From NCBI GenBank assembly GCA_018696595.1, contig JABHQW010000005.1:1-64000 (forward strand): 64,000 nt of DNA, read 5' to 3'. The stretch comes from Candidatus Woesearchaeota archaeon. GTDB taxonomy: Archaea; Nanobdellota; Nanobdellia; Woesearchaeales; GW2011-AR9. Numbering within the stretch: the first letter of the stretch is position 1; each line of letters opens with the position of its first letter. The position numbers and the translations under genes are program-made. This document shows, piece by piece, positions 1-8,544 of the stretch. Under the pieces are notes generated by a model. The model saw nothing but the letters and a program-made list of their open reading frames with translations, was not told the origin of the DNA and searched no databases.

Positions 1-978
1 CTCTTCTTCAAATTCTTTAGCGATATCTTTATCAGTAATAATCAGAACATTCTCATCATTCCTAGTATCTCCACCACCAGTTGGATTAAATGATCCAGTT
101 ACAACAGTTTCTTCATCGATGACGAAAACCTTATGATGCATGTTCTGCTTGTTGCCATCTTTAATCACATCTAAATCTTGGCCAATTAGTGATTCATAAA
201 CAGAATATTTAGTAACTTGTCTGGCTTCCATTACTCCCTGAATCTCAATATCTTCTAAACTTTTCAATAAGATAATATTTCCAATCCCTTCATTTGTAAA
301 TGAGAAAGTCATAAAGTGAATAGATTTCTTTGCTTTCTTTAATTCATCTTTCACTTTATCTGCACAATGATCTTCTGGACAGAAATAATTCTTGATAGTT
401 ATTCCATCAAGTTCAATCACAGGATTTAAAACTGGATCGCCTTTCTTAAAAGTACCGCTCCACATCTCTTGAAACTCTGCTTCATAATTAGTAGCAAGAG
501 CTTTAGATTCAATTAGAACCAAATTGTTGTTATTCTTAGTTGCACCGTTATTAGTTGGGTTCATACTTCCGGAAAAGATTTTCTTACCATCAACAATACA
601 AAACTTATTATGCATTAATCCCCATTTATCTTCAACAACAAACTCATGATTGAATTTCTTCAGATAATCATTATCAGTAACAATTTTAACATCAATTTCT
701 TTTTCTTTCTCCAAAAGTTTCTTTTGTAAAGATTCTAATCCTATATCAAACAAAGCGCAATGTAAAGTTTCTTCAGCAGTATCAATGAACTCAATCAAAA
801 CAGACTCACAATCTTCTCGCGGACAGAAATAAACTTCAATATTTCCAGTATCTCCGATTAGAGTGTTTACTTTTGTTTCTGTAATAGTTGCAGAAGTAAT
901 GTTTTCTAAATCAAAGTCTAGGAAGTAAGACCCTGCCATTAATAGAACAAACAATAAACCAAGAATCACCTTTTTCAT
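1..978 (-). CDS. Secreted phospholipase D-family protein with two HKD-like motifs (partial, runs off window start)
   Basis: Manual reverse translation from ATG at 978 gives MKKVILGLLFVLLMAGSYF... with LMHNKFCIVDGKKIFSGSMNPTNNG and NMHHKVFVIDEETVVTGSFNPTGGG. Confidence 0.8.
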   Translation of the reverse strand, partial: MKKVILGLLFVLLMAGSYFLDFDLENITSATITETKVNTLIGDTGNIEVYFCPREDCESVLIEFIDTAEETLHCALFDIGLESLQKKLLEKEKEIDVKIVTDNDYLKKFNHEFVVEDKWGLMHNKFCIVDGKKIFSGSMNPTNNGATKNNNNLVLIESKALATNYEAEFQEMWSGTFKKGDPVLNPVIELDGITIKNYFCPEDHCADKVKDELKKAKKSIHFMTFSFTNEGIGNIILLKSLEDIEIQGVMEARQVTKYSVYESLIGQDLDVIKDGNKQNMHHKVFVIDEETVVTGSFNPTGGGDTRNDENVLIITDKDIAKEFEEE

Positions 979-1000
979 TTATTTTAGTAAGATTGAAATA

Positions 1001-1309
1001 TTACTTAAACATTTCTACTATCGAGGATGTAGTATAGCTACCATCTGAACGGTAAAAACGATTTGGAGGCATTCCAGTAGGATCAGGAATACCTTCAGCA
1101 CGAAAATCATCTGCGGTTTCACAGCCTTGCAACATTGCCCTAATTAACCAATAAGCCCTTACACCACGTGGATCCTCAGAACCAGCAAACACTTCTCTTA
1201 AAGGAGGACCTTCTGCAATTTCTTTCATATATATTAGATGGGCCATACGATCTCCGATAACATAATTCAATCCTTCATCCACTTTATCATTAATAGCTGT
1301 ATCTCCCAT
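1001..1309 (-). CDS. Hypothetical protein
   Basis: ORF track; intergenic context. Confidence 0.5.
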   Translation of the reverse strand: MGDTAINDKVDEGLNYVIGDRMAHLIYMKEIAEGPPLREVFAGSEDPRGVRAYWLIRAMLQGCETADDFRAEGIPDPTGMPPNRFYRSDGSYTTSSIVEMFK

Positions 1310-1403
1310 ATTTAATAAAGTAATGAGAACAATTACTTAAACATTTCTAAGTTGTAGTCTCTAGTAAAGATAAATTTAAATAATTGTTTAGAATTAAAAA
1401 AAC

Positions 1404-1739
1404 ATGACAACTACAAGAGAAATCGGAAAAGGATTGGAAGAAATGTTAAAGAAAGATGGAGAAGGCATTAGAATTGGAACTCTTGTTGAAAATCATCGAT
1501 TAGATGTACAGACACACAGATATGAAGAGAATATAGTTTACAAAGCTTCTTGGGATGGGGTAGATTTAACATTAACATTATCTAAAAAAGATGGCCATTG
1601 GAACATTCAGAATTATCCAGACCAAACACCACATAAAACAAAATTATTATTAAATCGCTTTCTTAACGCTTCTTATCAGACTCTCTTAGAAATGCATGAA
1701 ACATCATACCCTATTCTTTTAGAAAAAGGTTTAATTTGA
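1404..1739 (+). CDS. Hypothetical protein
   Basis: ORF track. Confidence 0.55.
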   Translation: MTTTREIGKGLEEMLKKDGEGIRIGTLVENHRLDVQTHRYEENIVYKASWDGVDLTLTLSKKDGHWNIQNYPDQTPHKTKLLLNRFLNASYQTLLEMHETSYPILLEKGLI

Positions 1740-1802
1740 TTAGTTATTCCCAAATATTTATATATTAAAAACTACTTCTCAAGTTAAAAGAGGTGCATTC
1801 AA

Positions 1803-2828
1803 ATGAAAAAGATATTCGCAATAAGTACAATTTTAATATTCTGTTTAAGTTTCCTAGCAATTGCAGGACCAGACTTAACAGTAATGGATTTAGATATAGA
1901 CGCAGATTCAATTGTTCCAGGTGAAAAGTATCATTATACAATTGATATCAAAAATGTTGGAGATGAAGATTCATTTACAAGATTAGCAAATTTCTATTAC
2001 ATTGATGAAGAATATAAAGGAACTTATCCAGGAGCATTATTAACAGTACTAAGTGATAGAGCTCAGACAGAGATTTCTACGGTTACTATCATTGCTGCAG
2101 ATGGAAGTGAATCAAAAGTTACACCAGAAGACGGAACTATTCTTTACATGGCTCCTGCAGAATCTGAAGAAAGAATTCAGGAAAGAATTGAAGGCATGAT
2201 GGCAAGAGCAGACACTTTTGGATGGACTGAAGAAGAAATTCAAGAGAACATTGAAAACATTCAAGAAACGTTTGGTAATCCACACGAGGACGGAGTAGAA
2301 GGTCTTTTCATCACATTAGCACCGGGAGAAACGGTGAGATATGATTCAAAAGATACTTACCAGGGTTTTGGGGCATTAAGTTTTCCAGTTAGTACATTAA
2401 GTATTGATCCAATCCCAGTAACTTTAACCTTTGAGATTGACCCATTATTAGAATCTGATGATAACATTAACAATAATGTTTATACAACAGAGTTGGTAAT
2501 GGAACCAAACGTCATCCAAGGACCAAAAGAAGAAACCGATAAGAATAGAGAGCTAGACGACGAAAATGAATACTTCGCTTATGCTCTTGGTTGTACAACA
2601 ATTCAAGGTAAAGAGATTTGTGTTTCAGGAGACGACCCAAACATTCCGGATGAAGAAGAAAGTTTAATCATTTCTGTGGATGGGGTTGAACAAGAATATT
2701 CCCTTTACGGATTAATGATGGCTTGGCTTAACAACTTCTTTGGAGATGGTAAGGTAGCACCAACTGAGATAGTTAATGGAGTAGAAATCAGATTGTACGA
2801 CAACGGGTTTAAGTTTACCTTTGTTTAA
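1803..2828 (+). CDS. Secreted protein with CARDB-like N-terminal domain
   Basis: N-terminal signal peptide; 'PDLTVMDLDIDADSIVPGEKYHYTIDIKNVGDEDS' typical of CARDB-like domains. Confidence 0.6.
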   Translation: MKKIFAISTILIFCLSFLAIAGPDLTVMDLDIDADSIVPGEKYHYTIDIKNVGDEDSFTRLANFYYIDEEYKGTYPGALLTVLSDRAQTEISTVTIIAADGSESKVTPEDGTILYMAPAESEERIQERIEGMMARADTFGWTEEEIQENIENIQETFGNPHEDGVEGLFITLAPGETVRYDSKDTYQGFGALSFPVSTLSIDPIPVTLTFEIDPLLESDDNINNNVYTTELVMEPNVIQGPKEETDKNRELDDENEYFAYALGCTTIQGKEICVSGDDPNIPDEEESLIISVDGVEQEYSLYGLMMAWLNNFFGDGKVAPTEIVNGVEIRLYDNGFKFTFV

Positions 2829-2845
2829 TTTTTTTTTATTTCTTT

Positions 2846-5455
2846 TTAATTTTTTAGATTAGAAAAGAATTTCTTTATTTCTTCTTCTGTAAGTTCAAAT
2901 CCTTTTTGTTTAACACTAAGAAGATCCATTTCTCCAACTTTCTCAAAAATTTCCATTAATTCTTTCTCTGATTGAAATAATTGTAATTGTTTAGGAATCT
3001 TAAAATAGTGATCCATTTCCTTCATGAACCTAAAAAATTCTAAAGAAGTAGCCATGTTATGAACTTCATCAAAAACTTCTTCCACCACTCTTTGATTAAA
3101 AATTGAGAAATAAATTGCTTTTTTAGGTAATAGCTTTCCAATTAAATGCCTATTTTTATAATTGATTTCAATTGATTTCATAATTCCTTTATCAATAAGT
3201 TTTTTTGTTTCGTTTTTATCAAACAGTTTGTTTTGTAATATTTCTCCCCCCGCCTGATAGGTTTTATGTCTTGTTTTAATCCTACCAGTAATAAAATTAA
3301 AAATATATTGTTTCTCGAGAATAAATTTCTTTATTTTTTCATACTTCTTAAATAGTTTTTTATATTCTTTACTAGATTCATTCAATCGTTGTAATTCCCA
3401 GTAAATTAAACCAATCTTTTGAAAATAATGATACGAGACATAATTAAGTTTAGTAAGAACATTGGCTAATTCCGGATTTTCTTTTTTAACTTTTTGGAAA
3501 ACAGGTTCATCGATCAACATTACCATCTCTTCTTTATACTTTGGTAAATAATAATCAATATCGTTGATATAATTTTTCTGCTCTTTACGATAATTTTGAT
3601 ACCACTCTTTAAATTTAAATTCAGGAGTTCTTCGTATTGCTTCATCTAAAGCACTTTCATTAATTTCAGAAAGGTTCAAGTATCTTCCAAATAATTTGAA
3701 TATTCTTTTATTTTCTTTTTGTAAATGTTTTTCTATCCTCATTCCTCGACTACTATAAATAGAATAAGAAATTTCCTTTTCAATAGACTTTTTAATCCCG
3801 GATAAAATAAGATAAAAATAACCAATAGCATAAAATTCATTGCCAAAAACTCTTCCTAAAGTGTCAGGCAACACATAATTCTTGTTTAAAGATAGTTCTC
3901 TGATTTTTATCATAGCCGAAGAAAAACTATTAACAAATCTAGGTGAATCAAAGATAATGCCATTGTAAATATAATGAATATGTTTCTTGCCAGAAACTAT
4001 TTGAGCATCACGCCATTGTGTAATAGAATCAGAACGCAAATCACAAAGAAACTGCACTAACGCATTAATTCTTGGTGTAGGGTTAAGTTTGTATACTAAA
4101 TTCACTTCATAGTTACTATTAGGATTATTGATTTCATCAAAATGATGGGTTAGTTCATGTATCCACATATGTAAACGTGATATTAAATTATCATAAATTA
4201 CTTTTGGAAACTGATTATTAACACTATTATAATAAGCTTCCAAAGTCGTTTTAAATTCCTTTATATTAAGTGATAATTGAGGTTTATTTCTGTCATAATC
4301 CCAATTTTTGATATTAGGAACATTACTAAACCCTTTACCAACCTGATATGCTTTCTTTTCCTCAAAAAAGTGATTCTTTTCAGCAAACTCAACACAAAAT
4401 AAAGAAAAGTTAATTAGTAGACCATTAATGGACTCTACTAAGGCTGCTAATGACTCACCAGTTCCGGGTTGACAAGCCGCCCCATAAGAGGTTAAATCTC
4501 TAATACAACAATTAACATCAATATAATTTGATCTAATCAGTTTAGTTGATGATTTTAAATATGCTAATTTTAATATCAATTTTAAAAAGTTTAATAATAA
4601 CAGTGTGAAGCCATTTACATCTTCTTTGAAAAATTTAACCAATGCTTCAAATTTTGCTCTCTTTTCTAAAGCTTCTGATTCACCAAGATGAATATCGCGA
4701 AAATATGTTTTTTTAATATCTTCAATTAATTTGTCAGTAAACACCTCTTCAATAAATTCAACTTTATACATGTGGTGGATATAAACATGAAAATGAATTT
4801 TTGGTTTAAAAGTACCATACTTGTTTCTTAAAACAATATCTGGAGTCCAATCCTCTTCAACAGAATATTTCTTTAACATTTTTAAATCTTTATTAGAAAT
4901 GCCTCTTTCTTTTTGCATAAGATATTCTTTAGCCAGAATCAGTTTCCCTATAGGTTTTGTGTCAAATTCATTTTTTAAAGGAGTTTCATGAAGATATTCA
5001 ATAAATAACCCTTGAAGAATTTTATCTCCATAACGAAGTTGAAATGTTTCATTATAGAAACGTTGCATCTCCAGTTTTAATGGTGAAGGGAATTCTCCAA
5101 ATTCCTGTTTTACTTTTTGTCGAAACTCCATGAATTTATTATACCAAAATGTATAAGTATTCTCCAGCTCATTACAATTTTTAATAATCTTATTTAAGAT
5201 GCTAGGGTAATTGTGTTTTTCAAGTTTTTTTATCCCACTCACAATTTCTTTAGATCTTTTTTCTGAACTTTTAACGGTTCTATGATTAATCTCAAACATA
5301 ATATCTTTATAATAATGTCTTATAAAATCATTCATTGACTCGTTCAGATCATCAAGTCCTTTCTTAAATTTTATAAGAAATTCATCTTGGTACCATTTCA
5401 TGAACTGTTTAAAAGAATTAATTATTTCATCATACTCTTTTTTACTAGTAATCAT
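2846..5455 (-). CDS. Large protein of unknown function with an HExxH metallopeptidase-like motif
   Basis: 869 aa ORF; 'RLHMWIHELTHHFDEI'. Confidence 0.6.
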   Translation of the reverse strand: MITSKKEYDEIINSFKQFMKWYQDEFLIKFKKGLDDLNESMNDFIRHYYKDIMFEINHRTVKSSEKRSKEIVSGIKKLEKHNYPSILNKIIKNCNELENTYTFWYNKFMEFRQKVKQEFGEFPSPLKLEMQRFYNETFQLRYGDKILQGLFIEYLHETPLKNEFDTKPIGKLILAKEYLMQKERGISNKDLKMLKKYSVEEDWTPDIVLRNKYGTFKPKIHFHVYIHHMYKVEFIEEVFTDKLIEDIKKTYFRDIHLGESEALEKRAKFEALVKFFKEDVNGFTLLLLNFLKLILKLAYLKSSTKLIRSNYIDVNCCIRDLTSYGAACQPGTGESLAALVESINGLLINFSLFCVEFAEKNHFFEEKKAYQVGKGFSNVPNIKNWDYDRNKPQLSLNIKEFKTTLEAYYNSVNNQFPKVIYDNLISRLHMWIHELTHHFDEINNPNSNYEVNLVYKLNPTPRINALVQFLCDLRSDSITQWRDAQIVSGKKHIHYIYNGIIFDSPRFVNSFSSAMIKIRELSLNKNYVLPDTLGRVFGNEFYAIGYFYLILSGIKKSIEKEISYSIYSSRGMRIEKHLQKENKRIFKLFGRYLNLSEINESALDEAIRRTPEFKFKEWYQNYRKEQKNYINDIDYYLPKYKEEMVMLIDEPVFQKVKKENPELANVLTKLNYVSYHYFQKIGLIYWELQRLNESSKEYKKLFKKYEKIKKFILEKQYIFNFITGRIKTRHKTYQAGGEILQNKLFDKNETKKLIDKGIMKSIEINYKNRHLIGKLLPKKAIYFSIFNQRVVEEVFDEVHNMATSLEFFRFMKEMDHYFKIPKQLQLFQSEKELMEIFEKVGEMDLLSVKQKGFELTEEEIKKFFSNLKN

Positions 5456-5491
5456 TAAAAAAAGAAAAGAAAAAGAAATATATAAAATTAT

Positions 5492-6067
5492 CTATTGTCT
5501 TCTTAAGTTAGCTCTTCTACTTGGTCTAGCTTTCTCATAACCGTGACCTTTTCCACGTAATCCACGAGATTTTCTTCCTGCGCTAGTTTTACCATGGAAT
5601 ACTCTAGAGCCATGTTTCTTATCTTGTAACCAAGTTAAGTTTTTATCAGACTTAATAACCGGATGGTTTGGATCAACAAGAATAATTTCGTACCAGTAAG
5701 ATTTACCATCTTCTGCCACCCAATAAGAGTTCAGAACTGTAAGGTTCAAAAACTTCTTCTGACAACGTTCCTCAGCAATTTGTTTATAATTCTTATTTAG
5801 ATCTAATCTTGTTCCGTACCTTTTTGGACGCCTACCTTTCTTAATCTGCGGTCGAGTATGACCACCACGAGGAACTCTTTGTCTAACGACAATAAAACCT
5901 TGTTTAGCTTTATATCCTAAAGAACGAGCTCGATCAATCCGAGTAGGTTTTTCTATTTTAACAGTTACGTTTTCTTTACGCCACTTAATTAATCTTTCAC
6001 GCCACAATTCTGGCATGTTTGCCTTTGGTTTCTTCCAAAGATCTCTTACTTGTTTGTATAAACTCAT
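5492..6067 (-). CDS. rpl15e: 50S ribosomal protein L15e (start set at MSLYKQVRDLW)
   Basis: Characteristic MSLYKQVRDLWKKPK...RARSLGYKAKQGFIVVRQRVPRGG...GRRPKRYG. Confidence 0.95.
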   Translation of the reverse strand: MSLYKQVRDLWKKPKANMPELWRERLIKWRKENVTVKIEKPTRIDRARSLGYKAKQGFIVVRQRVPRGGHTRPQIKKGRRPKRYGTRLDLNKNYKQIAEERCQKKFLNLTVLNSYWVAEDGKSYWYEIILVDPNHPVIKSDKNLTWLQDKKHGSRVFHGKTSAGRKSRGLRGKGHGYEKARPSRRANLRRQ

Positions 6068-6181
6068 TTTATTTAGCCTCCTAATTTGCTTCAATTTTAT
6101 ACCAGTTCAGGCAAGCTACTGCCCACATTCGAGTATTTTATACTAAAAAGAGGGGTTATTTAAAAAGGTTACCTTAAGAAT

Positions 6182-6571
6182 TTACCAAAAGAATTTCCAT
6201 CTCTTGTCTTGCTGTTTCTCTTTAGCAAGATCTTTCAATCCAGCAGATTTAGCATTTAGTAAGAATTGTTTAGCAACTGCCTTTAATCTTAAATTATTAA
6301 TATCAGCATCATTTTGAAAAAACTCATATTTCTCCAATAAAGTGTCAAGAACACCGGCTTGAGTTTCCAGATTAATATGAATTATTCCATCACTAGCAAC
6401 TTTACGTTCTGTTTCTAAATCTTTCAATTTTTGTAGTTCAGGCAATAATGATTTAACATCATAATGAATGTCATTTAGAAATTCAACGATTGCATCAACA
6501 TCTTTAACTATGTCAACCTGATACTTTGCTTCTTTCTTTTTAGAACGTTTCCACCAACTCTTTTTTACCAT
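6182..6571 (-). CDS. Hypothetical protein
   Basis: ORF track, 129 aa. Confidence 0.55.
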   Translation of the reverse strand: MVKKSWWKRSKKKEAKYQVDIVKDVDAIVEFLNDIHYDVKSLLPELQKLKDLETERKVASDGIIHINLETQAGVLDTLLEKYEFFQNDADINNLRLKAVAKQFLLNAKSAGLKDLAKEKQQDKRWKFFW

Positions 6572-6632
6572 ATTACAAATAAATCTTTTTTATCTTATAA
6601 ACTTTACCATTTGAATAAAGTTTAATTATTAA

Positions 6633-6754
6633 TTTTGAGCAACATCGGGTTCGCTTCTTTTAAGGATTTTATAAGTGCGGGCCCTTCCCGTAAGGATCCC
6701 CCGCAGATTAATGTTTAGTTTTATAGAACACTCACATATTGATGGTGCTCAAAA
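6633..6754 (-). ncRNA. Structured ncRNA candidate, family 1 copy A
   Basis: GC-rich intergenic segment; terminal stem TTTTGAGCAcCATC/GATGtTGCTCAAAA; internal TGCGGG...CCCGCA hairpin with CCTTACGGG; shares blocks with 12818-12940. Confidence 0.65.
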
Positions 6755-6766
6755 ATAAGTACTTGC

Positions 6767-7414
6767 TTACCTTTCAATAACTATCCCTAATGGTCTAACA
6801 GCATCTACAAACAAAATTTTAGCCCAACCCAAATAAGGAATCTTAATCATACCTTTACCAAAGATCCGATCTTCAGAGATCTTCTCTTCTCCAAGACTGC
6901 CAGATAAACTCTGCTTATTATGATCTCCTTTAGTTTGGTAATAATACGAACCCTCTTCTTCCCAAACTTTTACAACTCGATGAATTATTGGTTGAATTTG
7001 ACTCCCTTGAAAGATTAATACATCTCCGGGATCAATATTATCTTTATTTGCTCTCCAGAGAATAATCACATCCCCTTTTCTAAAACCATCCCTAAATGGA
7101 AATTTCTTAAACTCTTCTTTAGTAATTCCGTTAGATTCATACCATTGTCCACAAACTTGCCAATAACTGTCAAAAGATTCTGGGAATTCAACAAATTTCT
7201 GACCACAAATAATGTCATTATGGGTTCCGTGTTCCATACTTTCAGAGATTACTGCTACTATCGGAAATGAAGTTCCTAAAACAAGTCCTAAAACTGGATA
7301 AACAATAAACCTAATAACTAAGAAAGCTACGATTATATTAGCGATCCAACTCCAGACGCTATCGTCTTCCCAAAAGAACTTCCAAGCTCTCTTACTATGA
7401 TCTCTTACTCCCAT
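6767..7414 (-). CDS. Signal peptidase I (archaeal Sec11/SipW-like)
   Basis: 'FPIVAVISESMEHG' Ser motif, 'PGDVLIFQ...IIHRVVKV', 'TKGDHN'. Confidence 0.85.
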   Translation of the reverse strand: MGVRDHSKRAWKFFWEDDSVWSWIANIIVAFLVIRFIVYPVLGLVLGTSFPIVAVISESMEHGTHNDIICGQKFVEFPESFDSYWQVCGQWYESNGITKEEFKKFPFRDGFRKGDVIILWRANKDNIDPGDVLIFQGSQIQPIIHRVVKVWEEEGSYYYQTKGDHNKQSLSGSLGEEKISEDRIFGKGMIKIPYLGWAKILFVDAVRPLGIVIER

Positions 7415-7477
7415 TGTAAGATATTATTATTTGTTTATTTAAAAACCTTTTTATAGATTAAAATAATACAATTACCC

Positions 7478-8284
7478 ATGTATCCAGAGCTTATCAAAGA
7501 AATCAAAAAGAAAAAAGAATTATCTGAATTAGATAATAAGTTCATCAAAGAAGAACTAGATCGTTTTTTCAAAAGAGAACCAAAAATTTTCAAGAATCTA
7601 AAAGAACAAACAAATCCGAAAGCTAAAGATTACAAAATTGTCATTAAAGAAGTTCGTGCAAAGTTAAGAAGATCTTATGGATTATTTCGTGTAGAAAAGG
7701 AAAGTAAAGATTTGAAAGAATTATTTAAGAAGAAAGATTACCAAAAAGTATTGGAAACACATTCTTCTACTAAAGAAAGATTACCTTTCTACAATCAATT
7801 ATACAAAAAAATATTCAAAGTAACAGGAAAACCAAAAACAATTCTTGATTTAGGAGCAGGATTAAATCCCCTGTCATATGAGTTTATGAAAACGAGATCA
7901 GAATATTACGCTTATGATTTAAGTAAAGAAGAAGTTAAAGTCTTGAATCAATTTTTCAAAGATAAAAATATTAACGGCAAAGCAGGGATTTTAGATTTAT
8001 TAGAAACAAATAAAGTAAAAAAGTTACCGAAAGCAGACATCGCTTTCTTATTCAAAATGACTGATGTTTTAGATAAAGGCAAAGGCCATAAAACTTCTGA
8101 GAAAATAATTACAGCAATCCCCGCAAAGTTTATTGTAGTAAGTTTTCCAACCTTAACAATGTCTGGTAAACCAATGAACCATCCCAGAAGAGGTTGGATT
8201 GAATTAATGTGTAAACGCCTAGAATACAAGTTCCAAGTTCTTGAATTTAGTAATGAAATTTTTTATGTAGTTAAAAAATCATAG
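7478..8284 (+). CDS. SAM-dependent methyltransferase resembling 16S rRNA m7G1405 methyltransferases (FmrO/RmtB/ArmA family)
   Basis: 'ETHSSTKERLPFYNQLYKKIFKVTGKPKTILDLGAGLNPLSYEF' and 'VVSFPTLTMSGKPMNHPRRGW'. Confidence 0.65.
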   Translation: MYPELIKEIKKKKELSELDNKFIKEELDRFFKREPKIFKNLKEQTNPKAKDYKIVIKEVRAKLRRSYGLFRVEKESKDLKELFKKKDYQKVLETHSSTKERLPFYNQLYKKIFKVTGKPKTILDLGAGLNPLSYEFMKTRSEYYAYDLSKEEVKVLNQFFKDKNINGKAGILDLLETNKVKKLPKADIAFLFKMTDVLDKGKGHKTSEKIITAIPAKFIVVSFPTLTMSGKPMNHPRRGWIELMCKRLEYKFQVLEFSNEIFYVVKKS

Positions 8285-8319
8285 AAATTCTTTTAAATTG
8301 GGCTGAATAATAGATAAAA

Positions 8320-8544
8320 ATGGAAAAAGAATATACTTGTAATTATTGTCAGAAACAAATAGAAAAACCCGAAGATGGAGTTATTGATCAAGTTAGTGGA
8401 AACTATTACCACAATGCAAAAGGATGTCCAATAAAAGATAAATCGTTGGGAGATAGTTGTTCTGAAATGCGCAATGGCACATTAGTAGAAAGAGTGCAGT
8501 CCCATTTAGTACCATTAATAGACTTAGTAAAACCAACAGATTAA
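8320..8544 (+). CDS. Small Cys-rich zinc-finger-like protein
   Basis: CNYCQKQ...YYHNAKGCP...SC; 74 aa. Confidence 0.5.
   Translation: MEKEYTCNYCQKQIEKPEDGVIDQVSGNYYHNAKGCPIKDKSLGDSCSEMRNGTLVERVQSHLVPLIDLVKPTD

Noticed and set aside
6095-6180. Structured leader upstream of rpl15e (GGCA...TGCC)
   Set aside because: Only a 4-bp stem and weak outer pairing; insufficient from one sequence.
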